This document shows positions 19,356 to 44,152 of a stretch of 64,000 nt of DNA, in pieces; the first letter of the stretch is position 1; the number at the start of each line of letters is the position of its first letter. The notes below the pieces were generated by a model, which saw only the letters and a program-made list of their open reading frames with translations, was not told the origin of the DNA and did not search any database. The stretch lies in contig NC_134020.1 in NCBI RefSeq assembly GCF_040712315.1, forward strand, positions 34,135,751-34,199,750. Reading direction: 5' to 3'. The translations under genes and the position numbers were made by a program. Origin of the DNA: Castanea sativa (lineage: Eukaryota > Streptophyta > Magnoliopsida > Fagales > Fagaceae).

Positions 19356-20483
19356 GCTTGTTTACCATGCAATCAGTGCAGGATCCTAGAAATAACAACC
19401 CTAAAGTTCCTAAAAAAATAAAAGACATAACAACCTTAACATCCACAACAGCCAAGGAAAACGATTATAAAGACTGCTTTGTGGTTTGGTGTGGCGACTG
19501 TGGTATTTGAGGAGTGAGCGTAAGTCTGTCATGTGGTGGTATTCAATTTAATTCTTAATAAACCCTAATAGTGATGTAGTGCCTAGAGAATTAGAGAAAG
19601 AGATAAGAAAGAGTTCAAAACAAAATAGAAAATTGTATGAGAGAGGAGGTGTTTGTGTTTGAATTCATCTCAAAAGTCCTAAACCAAATTTAAAAATATA
19701 AATAAACAATGCTTATGTGAAAAATTGTGGGAGTTTTAGAGGCTTTGGTTATATATATATATATATATATATATATAGATTTGTGAGTGCGTTGATTTTT
19801 TTTCAATTAGACTATCACTAGGAAAAAATGGGCATTGAGGAACCATGTTGTTTATTATTGTTTGTACTAGTTAGAGCATAGATTAAACATAACCTAAATA
19901 GGAATGATTAAACTCATTCCATATCTCATATTAAGAAATTAACACAAAGAAAATTTTAAAATATAAAAATAGATAAAAACTAATAAAGTTTAAGGTCTAA
20001 ACAATCAGAATTTAAAGTAATTTTTTTATTAAAATTATTTACTTATTTTATAATTTATTAATACTATTTATTTAATAATTTAATATTAATTATTTTAAAT
20101 TTTTTGAACTCGCTTATGATTCTTTGTCAAATTGTGTATTGCACAGGAATAATACAAGTCTATTTTGATCATCTATGTAACGTTTATAAAATGACATTCT
20201 CATAATTTTTGATGATGGGCAACTCGTGTATATCATGTTTAATTTTTTTTATTTGAGAAACATGTATGTCATGTTATTGAATCCATTAATAGTAGTAACA
20301 TCAAGTATGATATGATTGTCACAAGCCTTTTTTTTTTTTTTCTGTTTTGAGAAGGTCACAAACCTAATATGAGACTCATATTATTATTAATTTTTTATCA
20401 ATGCATAAAACATGTTTCGCTAATAAATGAGGTAGTTAAAATAGTATAAATAAAATATATACATGTTAATCGGTATGAGATAT
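19356..20483. other. AT-rich intergenic sequence with (TA)n microsatellite
   Basis: No gene seen. A (TA)n run of about 14 units lies at 19749-19777. Poly-T tracts and short frames only. Confidence 0.6.
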
Positions 20484-20497
20484 GGTGGGTGAGTGGG

Positions 20498-20681
20498 TTC
20501 TAGCTAGCTCAACTGGTAAAATTTCTTATGGTTGAATAAGAGATCTAAGGTTTAATCTCTGCCTACACCAAAAACTGATTAGTATTTTAGTCTGATGATA
20601 AAAAGTTATCATCAAAAGCGGATAACATAAGTTGAAATTCTAATAAAAAAAATTAAAAAAATTAAAAAAAAAAAAAAAAAA
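20498..20681 (+). mobile_element. tRNA-derived SINE
   Basis: Begins with an A-box-like 'tagctcaactggtaa', followed by 'gagatctaaggtttaatctc' (B-box-like), then 'cctacaccaaaaactgatta' and 'gttatcatcaaaagcgga', and an A-rich tail to 20681. This matches the general layout of plant SINEs of the Au type. It is flanked by an imperfect target duplication, GGTGGGTGAGTGGG (20484-20497) and GGTGGGAGTGGG (20682-20693). Confidence 0.75.
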
Positions 20682-20693
20682 GGTGGGAGTGGG

Positions 20694-21994
20694 ACACGGA
20701 AACACGTCAAAAGAGATGTGACAATTTCAACCATCGTAGGATAGGAATAAGAAAAAGAAAAATGATGTACCCCATTCCCAACTCCCAACCAAAAAAATAA
20801 AGCAAGGAAAGAATGGAAGGTCGGCACCCAACCGTCAAGTAAACGCAACCCAATAAATCGAATTTTCGTTTTTTTAAATTATGTAGATTATATATCCTTT
20901 TTTTTTATTGTTGATAAAATGATAGGTTAGATTTTATTATACCTTTTTTTTTTAACTCGGATATAAAACTATCCCCATTTTTAAATATTTTTTTAATTTA
21001 AATTAAAATAAGAGGGGTATTAGGTTCGCAACATTTTTATAATATTTTTCTAAAAAATCATAAATAGTTAGTTATTATTAGTTCAAATTTAAACCTTACA
21101 CTAAGATTATTTTTTGTCCCAACAATAACAACCAGTCACATAAAATTTGTTATGAAAATATTGTGGACATAGCTTCCTATTAAAAAAAAATATAAATTTT
21201 TTTTAAAAAGAGTCATATTTTTTTAATTAAAATTTCTAAAAATAATCCATCAACATTCACTCTTAGTACATCCATTAATATTTCTCTTTACATAAAAGGA
21301 AATATTAAATAATATTTATAGAAAATTTTCTGCTCCCCTTAAATAAGATTGAAACAAAATCATCACAAAACATAAGAAGTAAGAACTATAAAAGAAACCT
21401 ATTTTGTTTTCTACACATATATCTTCTTCTTGCTTTTTTATCATTCGCATTTGGCGTGCTTTTAAAAATCAGACACGGTTTTAATTCAAAAATATTCAAT
21501 CCTCATTTGGATGGCGAGGATTTTAATCATTTTATTACATACAAGTACACACTAAAACAACACTGGAGATACACGCATATTAATAAGAAGCAAGTCTGTA
21601 CGGAATCAATCACTTGTGAGTTGAAGAAATGACACATACATACCTACAAATACAGTTATAAAAGTTGTTAGGCTTGCCGCTCACAATTCACAACTTCTAC
21701 CTTCCCCGGTGCCGGAGTTTAAGCTACCCTCTATACTTTTTCTTTGTCCACTTTTTTTTTTTTTTTCAATTACAATTTAATTAATCAACCCCACCAAATA
21801 AAGAGACGCACCAAACAAAGAGAGAGTTTTTTTTTTTAATTTTTTTTTATTGTTAATCATTACTAGAAACTTTGAGAATATTTTGAAAAGCAATATTAGG
21901 GTTTACGCTGTTTCGGAAGTGTGATGTAAGAGTTTGTGGCCGTTGATTTTGTCGAAATCGAATTGAGACTAAATTAGAAAGCAAGAAAAAAAAA
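20694..21994. other. Intergenic sequence and MCU upstream region
   Basis: AT-rich with many poly-A/T tracts. The last 300 bp before the MCU start should contain its promoter and 5' UTR ('gcaagaaaaaaaaa' directly before ATG). No motif strong enough to call. Confidence 0.55.
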
Positions 21995-22495
21995 ATGTGG
22001 AGGCGATGGTGGAGTGGTGGTCCACTGAAGCAAGCCTTATCGGCAGTTTATCCGACGGGACTGAGATCTATGATTATAGTAGGTAATGGATCTCCGGCCG
22101 TAGCGTCGTCGATTTCAGTATATCTGAGGAGAGCATTGTGCGATTCCTCCGCCGCCGCCGCCAAAGGAAAAGCGGGAAGCGTTGGCTACTACTACAGCAG
22201 CGATAGCAACGGCAACAACAACAACAACAACAATGATAAAGATAAGGATAGAGATAGTGCGATGTCGTTAGCGGAGGCGAAGAGGCTGATGAGATTGGTG
22301 AATGTGGAATCGTTGAAGAAAAAGCTCGGCATGGAAGGCAAAGAGGTTATCGGATACTCTGAGCTCATTCAAGCGTGCAAGAGCATGGGCGTCGCTAGAT
22401 CGAACGAAGAGGCTGCCGCTTTCGCTCAGGTTCTCGACGAAGCCGGCGTCATTCTTCTCTTTCGCGACAAGGTCTACCTTCATCCCGACAAGGTC

Positions 22496-22526
<31 letters not shown>

Positions 22527-24273
22527 ATTTATATATATATGACTATCTATCAATGATTTCAGATTTTGCACTTTTTCTATGTTTAGCTTTCTTTAATAAC
22601 CATAGCGATAGTAACAGCGGTATAGTGTTTGGCATATTCTCCAATATGCTCTTTTTTTTTTTTTTTTTGGTTACAGAGTCAGATCTCATAGAGTTTTTTT
22701 ATTTTATTTTTATGTGTTTCTGTGGGGCTGCTTATGATATCTCAATAGGCTTAGGGTATTTTGTGTAGGACAGGGCCTGTTTTCTGCTTTAGGAGGAAAA
22801 GAGTGATGATGATGGCGCCGGCTGCCAAAACGGTTTCGTTTTGGATTTCAAGTCCGGGTCAGATCCAACTTTTGTGGCAAAACTTTGATATATATAGTGA
22901 TTTAGTGTCCTTCTTAGGAAAATTAATCATGATAATACAGTTTTTGTTCCGATCCATAGTCGCCTTTTGTTGCACAACATTGAATACCATAATTAATCAT
23001 TTTCTCAAACTGTCTAGTGGCCATAATTGAGTTGATTGGGCGGAACGGGAAAGAGCAGATTTAAGAAATGAATGCTATTCTGCTAGAAGTTATTTGAGAC
23101 AAGATGGGAGATGGAAAGCTACTGGAAATTGAAAACCAAGCGTATCTGCAGATAGTAAGCCTATCTTGAAGGTGTTCAGAATAGAACTAAAAGTTCTAAA
23201 TTTGGCATAAGTGCTTAAAATGGAAGATAATTTTTAGTTCCTTAAGAATTTTTGCTGAACTACCAAACATTTGTTTGACACCAGCTTTGATCTCTGCGGA
23301 TAGTAAGCCTAGTTCTTATGTCTAGTTGAATAAACCTTCCTGTAATGCCTCCCTATTTCTTGTGATTGACACCAATCTGGAATTGGTCTCCATTGTATTG
23401 GTGGAATACATTTTACAGATTTGCTCGTCGAGTGTTATCTGTATGTTGACTTATGAGCTGTGAACTGTGCTTAGCACCAATGCAACTGGATAAACCTGTT
23501 AGCCAAATTGAGTGTACATTTCCCGGTTTCTGCTTCAACTGTAACCTGCGTCAGCCAGAAGCAACTTGAATTGTTAACTTTCTAGTGTTTGCTTGCGCCT
23601 TTTTCTTATTAGCAGGCCCTTGTTGTGGGCATGGATGGGTTTTGAAAAAGAAATGAATTTGGAATTTGATCAAGTGATTAGGGTTTTGTCCAAATACATT
23701 TTAGTTGTCATTATTTAGATTCCTGTGATTATTAATCCTCCATATTATATTAACCGGTGCTGCTTCATCTCATTCTTATTTGTTCAGGTGGTGGATCTGG
23801 TCATTAAAGCAGTGCCTCTTGCTCTGACCTCTGAAGATGACCCTATGAGAGATGAGTTAAAGAGGCTGCAGGAGAAGAAGGAAGAAATTGATGTAATGGC
23901 ACATAGGCAGGTCCGGCGAATCCTCTGGTCTGGGTTGGGGATGGCTGTGATACAGGTTGGGCTTTTCTTTCGGCTGACATTCTGGGAATTTTCATGGGAC
24001 GTAATGGAACCCATTGCATTTTTCTCCACAGCCACTGGCATAGTCATAGGTTATGCCTACTTCTTGTTCACTTCAAGAGACCCTACTTACCAAGACTTTA
24101 TGCAGAGGCTTTTTAACTCAAGGCAGAGGAAGCTGTGTAAGAAGCTCGATTTTGATATTGAAAGATTCAAAGAGTTACAACAAAAGTGCAAAACACCTCT
24201 TGGTGCTTCTGCCTCAATAAAAAATCGGGTGGGAGTGGAACTGGAACTAGAGGATGCTTTACAGAGGGACTGA
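21995..24273 (+). CDS. MCU: Mitochondrial calcium uniporter protein (MCU family)
   Basis: Two coding exons: 21995-22492 (166 codons) and 23788-24273 (161 codons plus TGA). They join in phase 0 across a 1295-bp intron (GT..AG) and predict 327 aa, the usual length of plant MCU proteins. The N-terminus (MWRRWWSGG, Arg-rich, few acids, then Ala/Ser-rich) looks like a mitochondrial targeting peptide. A polymorphic-looking Asn run follows at about residues 73-80. Exon 2 holds a coiled-coil segment (about 183-205), a first membrane helix (about 212-230), the pore motif W-D-V-M-E-P (residues 236-241; D237 and E240 are the calcium-selecting acids of the D-x-x-E signature), and a second helix (about 242-258). 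The protein forms the calcium channel of the inner mitochondrial membrane. Which of the plant MCU paralogues it is cannot be told here. A (CT)n run starts the intron. The gene converges with the RecQ gene. Confidence 0.95.
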
Positions 24274-25099
24274 TTCTCTGTAGGGTGGACATCTTTCATT
24301 GGAGTTTTTTTCACTTTTAGCAAAACTGGTCTCTCCTGTTTTATTGGATGTAGGGGCCCAAAGTTTTGCCTAACATCTTGTTCTGCTAGCTTTTTTCAGT
24401 TTTTAACACTTGCATTTATGCAGCTTCTCCATTTACAAGAGAGAATTGAGGCAAATGTTTACTCTTTCTCTGTTGAGTCTGGTGTATACTTGACACTGTC
24501 AATTCTTCTTCAAATTCTGAACGCTTCCTGGTGACTGACTTTTTGTTAATGATGTTGATTTCTATCATTTAGTTTGTGCCCAGTGCCATTTTTTTTTATC
24601 TTTGGAATTTACAAACTCAAATAGAAATTTTAATTTGTAGAGAGCAGTGATTTTGACAATCATTTTTACACTTATGCTATGAACTATGGATTCTGATTTA
24701 TCAACATGGAATTACATATGGGGAAATTTTGGATCCAACATTTTGAATATTTGTTACCTTACAACTCTTGTATGTTACTCCATTTTGAACCCACTTTACA
24801 AGCCTAGCTGTTTGTACCACAAGAAGTTGAGGAGACTTGCCACCTTGGCCCACGATTCGTACTCTCAGCTCCTTTGTTGTGAGAGTCAAAATTTCCACTG
24901 AGCTAAGAAGCTCTTGTACTTGAATATTAGCTTGAGTTCCAAGTAATACATGCTTTGCAATATATCAACAATAATAAAAAAAAAAACGTACATAGTATGC
25001 CTATAATCTTATTTCCAGGATGTTATCAGGAATATATGCTCTTAAGCTAAGTATCAAACTCTTGCCAAAGCGAAAGTATAATGCTAAATCTGTTCCTCG
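24274..25099. other. MCU 3' flank and intergenic sequence
   Basis: The 3' UTR of MCU probably occupies the first 300-400 bp. No other gene seen. Confidence 0.55.
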
Positions 25100-25372
25100 A
25101 TCCAAATGCATTAAGAATGATGCTCATGTAGCAAGTAAACTTTTGGATGGGGAAGAGACTTTCTTGCTATTGCATTCATGTAGCAAGTAAACCGTCCAAG
25201 TGCATTAAGCATGATGCCATGTAGCAAGTAAACTTTTGGATAGGAAAGAGACTTTACTGATATTGCATTAAGTATGATACTCATGTAGCAAGTAAACGGT
25301 CCAAATGCATTTAAGCACGATGTCGTGTAAAAAGTAAACTTCTGGATTGGGAAGAGACTTTCTTGCAATTGC
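25100..25372. repeat. Degenerate tandem repeat between MCU and RecQ genes
   Basis: 'catgtagcaagtaaac' occurs at about 25127, 25179, 25218 and 25282, with a degenerate copy near 25323, alternating with 'ttttggat.gg.aagagact' and 'tgcattaag.atgat'. The larger unit is roughly 110 bp, present about 2.5 times. Confidence 0.8.
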
Positions 25373-25379
25373 CATGGGT

Positions 25380-25530
25380 TTGGTGTAATAACAAGTGCCT
25401 CACACCAAAATAACAGGTTGCGAGTTTGAGTCTAGGAATCAACCTCTCCAATAATAAATCGGTTAAAGCTACCTACCAATTACCTCTCTCAGACACTGCA
25501 ATAGTGCAAACTGTGCACTAAATATGACCT
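25380..25530 (+). mobile_element. Probable tRNA-derived SINE
   Basis: Has 'caagtgcctcacaccaaaat', a B-box-like 'ggttgcgagtttgagtctag', then 'ctacctaccaattacctctc' and 'gcaatagtgc'. The order resembles a SINE family common in tree genomes. No tail or target duplication could be defined. Confidence 0.45.
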
Positions 25531-25789
25531 GTTAATTTATAATGGTCTAAGTAAGTTGGACGTGTGATGCGCCAACTGAAGTATATAAGGGCCTACCTGA
25601 AGTAATCAATTGTTTTCCCAACCCCTCTCCCAATCCCTCCAATCTTTCTTTGCAATTAAAATTTTAAACAATAGAAAATTCCAGTTATTATCCATGACAA
25701 AATTATCCTGGAATATCACAAACACATTAGTCATTGAAACTCTATACCAGGTTATAAACAATGCTTACAGAGTTTGTGATGTCTCTTGG

Positions 25790-25911
25790 TTACATAACCC
25801 TGTACATATTGTTCTTATGTATCAAAAAGTCACCTTCAAGGGAACTTAGGAAATCAACCACAGATTCTTCTTTCGATCCATTGAAGTGCTTCAGAATCAG
25901 ACACAGTAACC
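25790..25911 (-). pseudogene. Decayed duplicate of the RecQ terminal exon
   Basis: On the minus strand this segment repeats the last coding exon of the RecQ gene (26053-25928), from its GTTACT start to the stop, including 'cacttcaatggatcgaaaga' and the final 'atgtacagggttatgtaa'. Relative to the real exon it lacks 2 nt near the start and carries several substitutions, so the frame is broken. The duplication unit is about 137 bp and includes flanking intron/UTR sequence. Confidence 0.85.
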
Positions 25912-25927
25912 TTCAATTTCTCTTTGG

Positions 25928-38779
<12,852 letters not shown>

Positions 38780-39617
38780 TTTCTATGCTTTCTGCTTTTT
38801 CCGACGAGAGTCAGAAAAGGATTTCAGGGTGGGGGAAGAGTGGAAATATCTGAAAAAGCGCAGAGCAATGGCTAAGGTCCTTTTGTTTGTAATTACTTTT
38901 AAGTCTGATTATTAAAATAATAAGTAAATATTAAGTACTGCCTTTCCCGCCTTTTCTTTTCTTGGAAAGTGGGAATCTTCTTTTCCCCGGCAGGACCGAG
39001 CTACACGAAATCATATTTTGCAATTCTGATGTAGTGGAATGTTTTTCTTATCGATTGTGAGCTGTAATTTGATTTTTTTTTTTTATATAAAAATTGAATT
39101 ATTTTTTATTAAATAAAATAAAAACGAATTTAAATTCGATTTTTAGAACATTTTAAAATCATTAAATATTATTTAACATTTAATATTTTTAAATATTGCT
39201 TAATTATCTTTTTTAGGGATAATTTTAACAATTACGTACTATTTCAACATATCAACATGTTGGTTTAGTTTAATGCGTGCATTCTTACAATTATTTTCAA
39301 TTTAATCCAATATAACACATCATTAATTCAAATCAATTATACAAGGCATCAATCACAATTAATTGTTCATAACCCTACGTTATTAACTTAAATCATATTG
39401 AAGTATCATATTCATTCAAACTTGAATTAGATATAACTTTCAATCTTGTGGTCTGATTGAAACTTATAACATATTGTTTTGATCATTAATATTTCAAGAT
39501 TTGTTTTTTATGAATAATTTGGAATCTAATGGTTAAAATTATAATTTTGCCCATGAGTTAATGAAATGATAAAGTTGCTTCCAATGAATGTTGTAAAATG
39601 AAGTGTCTATATATGCA
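38780..39617. other. RecQ upstream region and AT-rich intergenic sequence
   Basis: The first 100-250 bp left of the RecQ start should hold its 5' UTR and promoter. The rest is AT-rich, with no gene seen. Confidence 0.55.
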
Positions 39618-39626
39618 TAAATTTTA

Positions 39627-41274
39627 GGGATAATTACAGATTACCCACCTATGGTTTAGCCCGAATTTAACTTATCCACTCGTGATTTCATTTTTGACAC
39701 TTTAACCACCTGTGGTTCATTCCGTTTATGCTCCGTAACGCTCCTCTAATTTTTCTGTAATTCTAACAAGTTTCATCAAAAAAATCAAACAATAAATCAG
39801 ATCAAACACTCATCTCCCACACACTCTCTCACGCTTGCTCACCCACCTGAGATCTTAGATGCTATAATGGCACCCACTTGATTTATTAGTCCGAGAATCA
39901 TCATTAAAGCTGCGTTTGTTTTGCATGTAAACTAAAATCTGAAAATGTTTTACACTCAAGTGTGTGTTTGGCACCACTTGAAAATACAATCAAACTAAAA
40001 ATAGAAATTAGTTTGACTGTAAAATAAGCTTCCCATGACGTAAATGAATCTCCGTTTCCATTTTACCTTCAATAGATTTCCGGATAGGTCACTCGCACAC
40101 CCCGAAACTCATCCTCAAGCTCACCTCAACTCCACCCCCACACACCGACGACAGAGAGACACAGCTCCACCCTACACTCCGTTGAAGGTCCGACGTCCAC
40201 CCACACTCCGACGCATCTCCACCCCACACTTTGACGCCAGTCCGATGAGTTTTCTCCCTTTTCTTCTCTTCTCTCATCTTCACCCACTTTGAGCTCTACG
40301 TGTACCCTATCCACCAAGGCAAAAATATTCCTCACACCGACGAAGCCATACCCACCTCTAACATCTCCGATTCGTCACTGGCAAAGCCAATTTATGGGTT
40401 TGGGTTTTGATTTGTGGAGGAGGAGCATGACTGATTTGGGTCTGGGTTTTGTGGAGTGTGACGTGTAGGTTGCAATTTGGGTTTTAGTGGTGTTTGATTT
40501 GAGATTTTGGGTTGTCACGGTGGACATCAGCGTGGGGTCGTGGTGCTGTGGGTGGACCTGGGTTCATAAGGTCGTGGGTAGCAGCTCGCCATGGGTCTTG
40601 GGATTGAGATCTGTGGAGTGGTTGATTTGAGTTTAATTTTTTTGGGTTTGAGAAGTCCTAAAATATATGTCTGGATTTGAAATTGGGGTTTCAAATATAT
40701 GCCTGGGTTTGAATTAATTTGTTCTTAAGTTCCATTAAAGTTCTCCAAGTTTTTGGTTTCTTTCTCTTTCTTCTAACAGAGAAGTTGAAACTGTAATTTT
40801 TCTCTCTCTTCGTGTTAATTTTCAATGTGTTGTTAGCAATTTGTGACTCTTTTTTGTGGGCTTAATTTTGAAGCCAATCTGGTATAAAACGTGGGATCAA
40901 ATGTTGTGCTATATTTTGGGATTGTATTTTGATAGATCTGTGGCTTGTACTTTGATGGTATTGCTTGATTTAATTTGTATTAGTTTTTGGGTGTATATTC
41001 TTCATGTTTGTGAATTGTGAGAAACTAATACCATATTTTAATCTTGTTTTTCTTTTGTTTTTTTTTTTTTGTTTTTTGTTTTTGTTTTTCCTGTTTTGGG
41101 AGGAAAGAGACATGAAACTGGTGTAAAAAGACATATTTACCCTTCTTTTTTAACAGAGGTGGGTAACAGAGACTAAACGAAAGTAACGTCAAGTGAGTAA
41201 AGTGTCAAAAATGAAACCACAGGTGGGTAAGTTAAATTCGGCTAAACCACAGGTGGGTAATCTGTAATTATTTC
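39627..41274. mobile_element. Non-autonomous Mutator-like element (MULE) with 9-bp target duplication
   Basis: Left end GGGATAATTACAGATTACCC and right end (complement) GAAATAATTACAGATTACCC begin long terminal inverted repeats. These stay alignable for about 90-110 bp (ATTACCCACCT, GAATTTAACTTA, TTTCATTTTTGACACTTTA on both sides). A perfect 9-bp duplication TAAATTTTA flanks the element (39618-39626 and 41275-41283), the length expected for Mutator transposition. The 1.4-kb interior has no transposase. A GC-richer part (40080-40620) could be captured host sequence (Pack-MULE) but no gene could be identified. Confidence 0.88.
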
Positions 41275-41283
41275 TAAATTTTA

Positions 41284-42164
41284 CTTTGGAATTGTGTTTC
41301 TAAATGACAATTTCAAAGCAAATGTGATATATTGAACACAATTTTCTAGGTCAATACTATGCACGGTCATCTCTTAACATGTTGTCTTTTTTTTTGGTGG
41401 TAAAGTGTTCATTTGAAAACATGATTTCACCATTAGAGAAATCTTTTTTTTTTTTTAATTTCACACAAAGGTGTTGATACCCAATTTCGCGACACATGTT
41501 TTGCAAGTTTGACTTCCTTGTAGGCTCAATTCATATATTATATTTTATTTTATTCTTTTCAACATGGCCCAAGCCCATGCGACTTATTGGGGAAATTGAG
41601 AAAGTGAGATTTAGAGGATATGGGTCGATTCATTTCAAACCTTTTGCATGAGACCACCACATGCTTGCTATCAAGTGGGCAAGGGACACTAGTAGCATCT
41701 CAGACTCATGGAGGAGGTCTTGTATTCGAAATTTCCACCCCAAAAGAGCTTTTATGCTATAGCTGACTGTGGCCCAAAGTTTCTGCCCTAACCTAATTTT
41801 GCTATCATATTTTCTTTTCCACCAAAAAAAAAAACAGCTAACCCTAAACTAATTAGCTAGTCTATTGTAGCCAAATGCAGTTGTCAAAAGCCTACAATGA
41901 CAAGGAAAGAATAGCTAATGGAGTTAGCCACTTTATTTCCAAAATCATGCTAAAAGCATGCCAAACTCGTCCCTAAACAAAAACAATCCAAGTCAAAACA
42001 CCAAAATAGTATCATTGGGGATAAAAGCCTCTTCCACTACTCAAAAACCAGTCCCTAGCAACACCCCAAATTCTATATAAAACTCTCTCTTCAGTTCAAA
42101 ACAAAACCAACCACATTTTCCCCATAGAGCTGAAACTTAAGAGCAAAAGCCCACTGAGCTAGGA
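41284..42164. other. Intergenic sequence, possibly an LTR
   Basis: From about 41472 the sequence starts 'tgttgatacccaatttcgcg', LTR-like, and has a 'tctatataaaactctctctt' box near 42073. The right boundary and target duplication could not be found, so this is only a suggestion. Confidence 0.35.
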
Positions 42165-42495
42165 AACATTCTCACAATTCTGAACCTTAAGGGTAGAAAT
42201 ATGGGTACAAGGGAACTTTCCCTCTATTCCTCACAACCTCTCACATTTTCCTCTTCTTGCTGACTGTGGGTCGAACTTTTAGACCTGTTATGTTTTTATG
42301 GTTTTTTTGCACTTTTGTTAAGCCCATTTAGCCAGCTAACATTCTCGCAATTCTGAAGCATAAGGGTTGAAATATAGGTACAAGGGAACCTCCCCTCTCT
42401 TCCTCACAACCTCTCTCAAATTCCTTTACCTGCTGACTGTGGGTCCAACTTTCATACCTGTTGTATTTTTATATTTTTTTCTGCACTTTTGTTAT
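42165..42495 (+). repeat. 173-bp tandem duplication
   Basis: 'aacattctcacaattctgaa' at 42165 recurs as 'aacattctcgcaattctgaa' at 42338. Both copies run through 'gctgactgtgggtc' to 'gcacttttgtta'. They are about 85-90% identical by eye. Confidence 0.85.
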
Positions 42496-42954
42496 TAGTA
42501 TTTTGATTCTCTCTTGTCAAAGCACCATTAACCTTTTGTTCATTATACTTTTGGAATTTTGGGCTTGATTCTCCATAATAAACACTTGTAAAGAATGCAA
42601 TTTTAAATCCATGAAATCTATTATATAAACCTCTATAAATATTATTTAAGACTTATCAAATTTTGTATTCTCTCCTACAACAAGGGTTCCATTTGTATTT
42701 GTGTTATGTTCATATGTGTGTTATTAGATTAAATTAATTTTATTGAGAAGTAAAATTTATATGTTACTATTTCTCATTTTTAATTTTGTTGTTAATGATA
42801 TTATATGTGTGTGAAAGAAATTGTCTAATATTATGAGCATGTAACTTTTTTTATTATATTAAATTTCATTGTAATTCATTTTTATTTTTGGTTTGTACAA
42901 ATATTAATATCCATACTTATATTTATCACCCACAACACATTTGAATAGTATTCA

Positions 42955-42997
<43 letters not shown>

Positions 42998-43729
42998 TTA
43001 CAGAGTTTCAACTTATAACGTTCGCTCTTGATAATAACTACGAAAATATATTTTTTTAACATAGTATGTTATAAATATCAACAACATATTCCTTCACAAG
43101 ATTGCTATTAGCAAGTAATATTAAATCTACATCATGAAAAGGAATTCACATCTTAATATGATCATGCAACAATTTGCTTGAACTAATATTTTTTTCTAAC
43201 AACTGTCTATATCCTTTTTATCCCTTACGACTCCTTTAATATTGAATTTTCATGACTCTCCACTCATTTTTAAGGAGATCTTGTTTAGAAAAAAGAGGTC
43301 ATTAGTGTATCAAAATGTAATTCTTTAAAGGTTTGAAAAACAAAATACTCTGTAGTCTATACTCTTCAAGTGCATAATACACTTTAGATGTACTACAAAT
43401 ATTTAGGCAAATGAAAAACCTCTGGTTAAGTCCTTAGGTTTTTAATTATTAAATTCAAGAACTTTTTTCATATAAATATATTGTGTGATTGTTTGAATCG
43501 AAAAAACAATACTTTATATACAATTTATATGATCTAGACTCAAGTGATTATTAATTGATTATTTTTTCAATAAAATTATTCTAAAAGTTTATAGCCAAAA
43601 CCGTGTAACACACGAGAGTAATGCTCGTATATAATATAAAACCAAAACGTTTAATTTTTTGTTGATCATTCCTTATTGCCATGTATACATTTAAAAACAC
43701 CAAATAGTTGTGACTTTTTATTTTTCAAT
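42496..43729. other. AT-rich intergenic sequence with (TA)n run
   Basis: No gene. (TA)n lies at 42957-42989. A GTGTAACACAC-type motif near 43603 resembles Helitron-related ends. Confidence 0.55.
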
Positions 43730-44115
43730 AGACACATTTTCGATCAATAGATACATTTTTATTCAATAAATACATTTTCAATCAATAGGCATATTTTCAT
43801 TCAATAATACATTTTTCATTCAATAGACATATTTACATTCAATACACATATTTTTGGCCAATAGACACCTCTTCATTTAATAGGCACATTTTCGGCCAAT
43901 AGGCACATTTTCGGTCAATAGAAACCGTTTAGTATATCTAATATGAAGGGTTATGACTTTTCAATAAACATCTTTTGATAGGTACCTTTTTCATTCAATA
44001 GACACATTTTCGGTCAATATGCATCATTTGGTATATACAATATGAAGGGTTATGACTTTTGAACAGACACCTTTTGATACACAACTTTTCATTCAACATA
44101 TGTGATTTTAAATTC
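43730..44115. repeat. Minisatellite of 18-24-bp units
   Basis: Repeated 'cattttcggtcaatagacac' / 'cattttcattcaatagacac' variants, about 16 units. A larger duplicated block contains 'aatatgaagggttatgactt' at about 43940 and 44040. Confidence 0.9.
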
Positions 44116-44117
44116 AA

Positions 44118-44152
44118 TTATCATATGCATCGCACGGGTTAACGACTAGTGT
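44118..44152 (+). mobile_element. Helitron-like 3' terminus
   Basis: 'gcatcgcacgggttaacga' followed by CTAG and T. A degraded hairpin precedes CTAG, as at 1190-1217 on the other strand. The minisatellite immediately upstream would be internal to the element. The 5' end was not found. Confidence 0.35.

Noticed and set aside
40044..40335. Pro/Arg-rich frame and antisense frames inside the MULE
   Set aside because: Low-complexity translation from GC-rich sequence; kept only as possible captured DNA, not as a gene.
41472..42870. Possible Gypsy-type LTR
   Set aside because: The start and a TATA-like box look right, but no matching end, target duplication or second copy was found, so it is only noted as intergenic.
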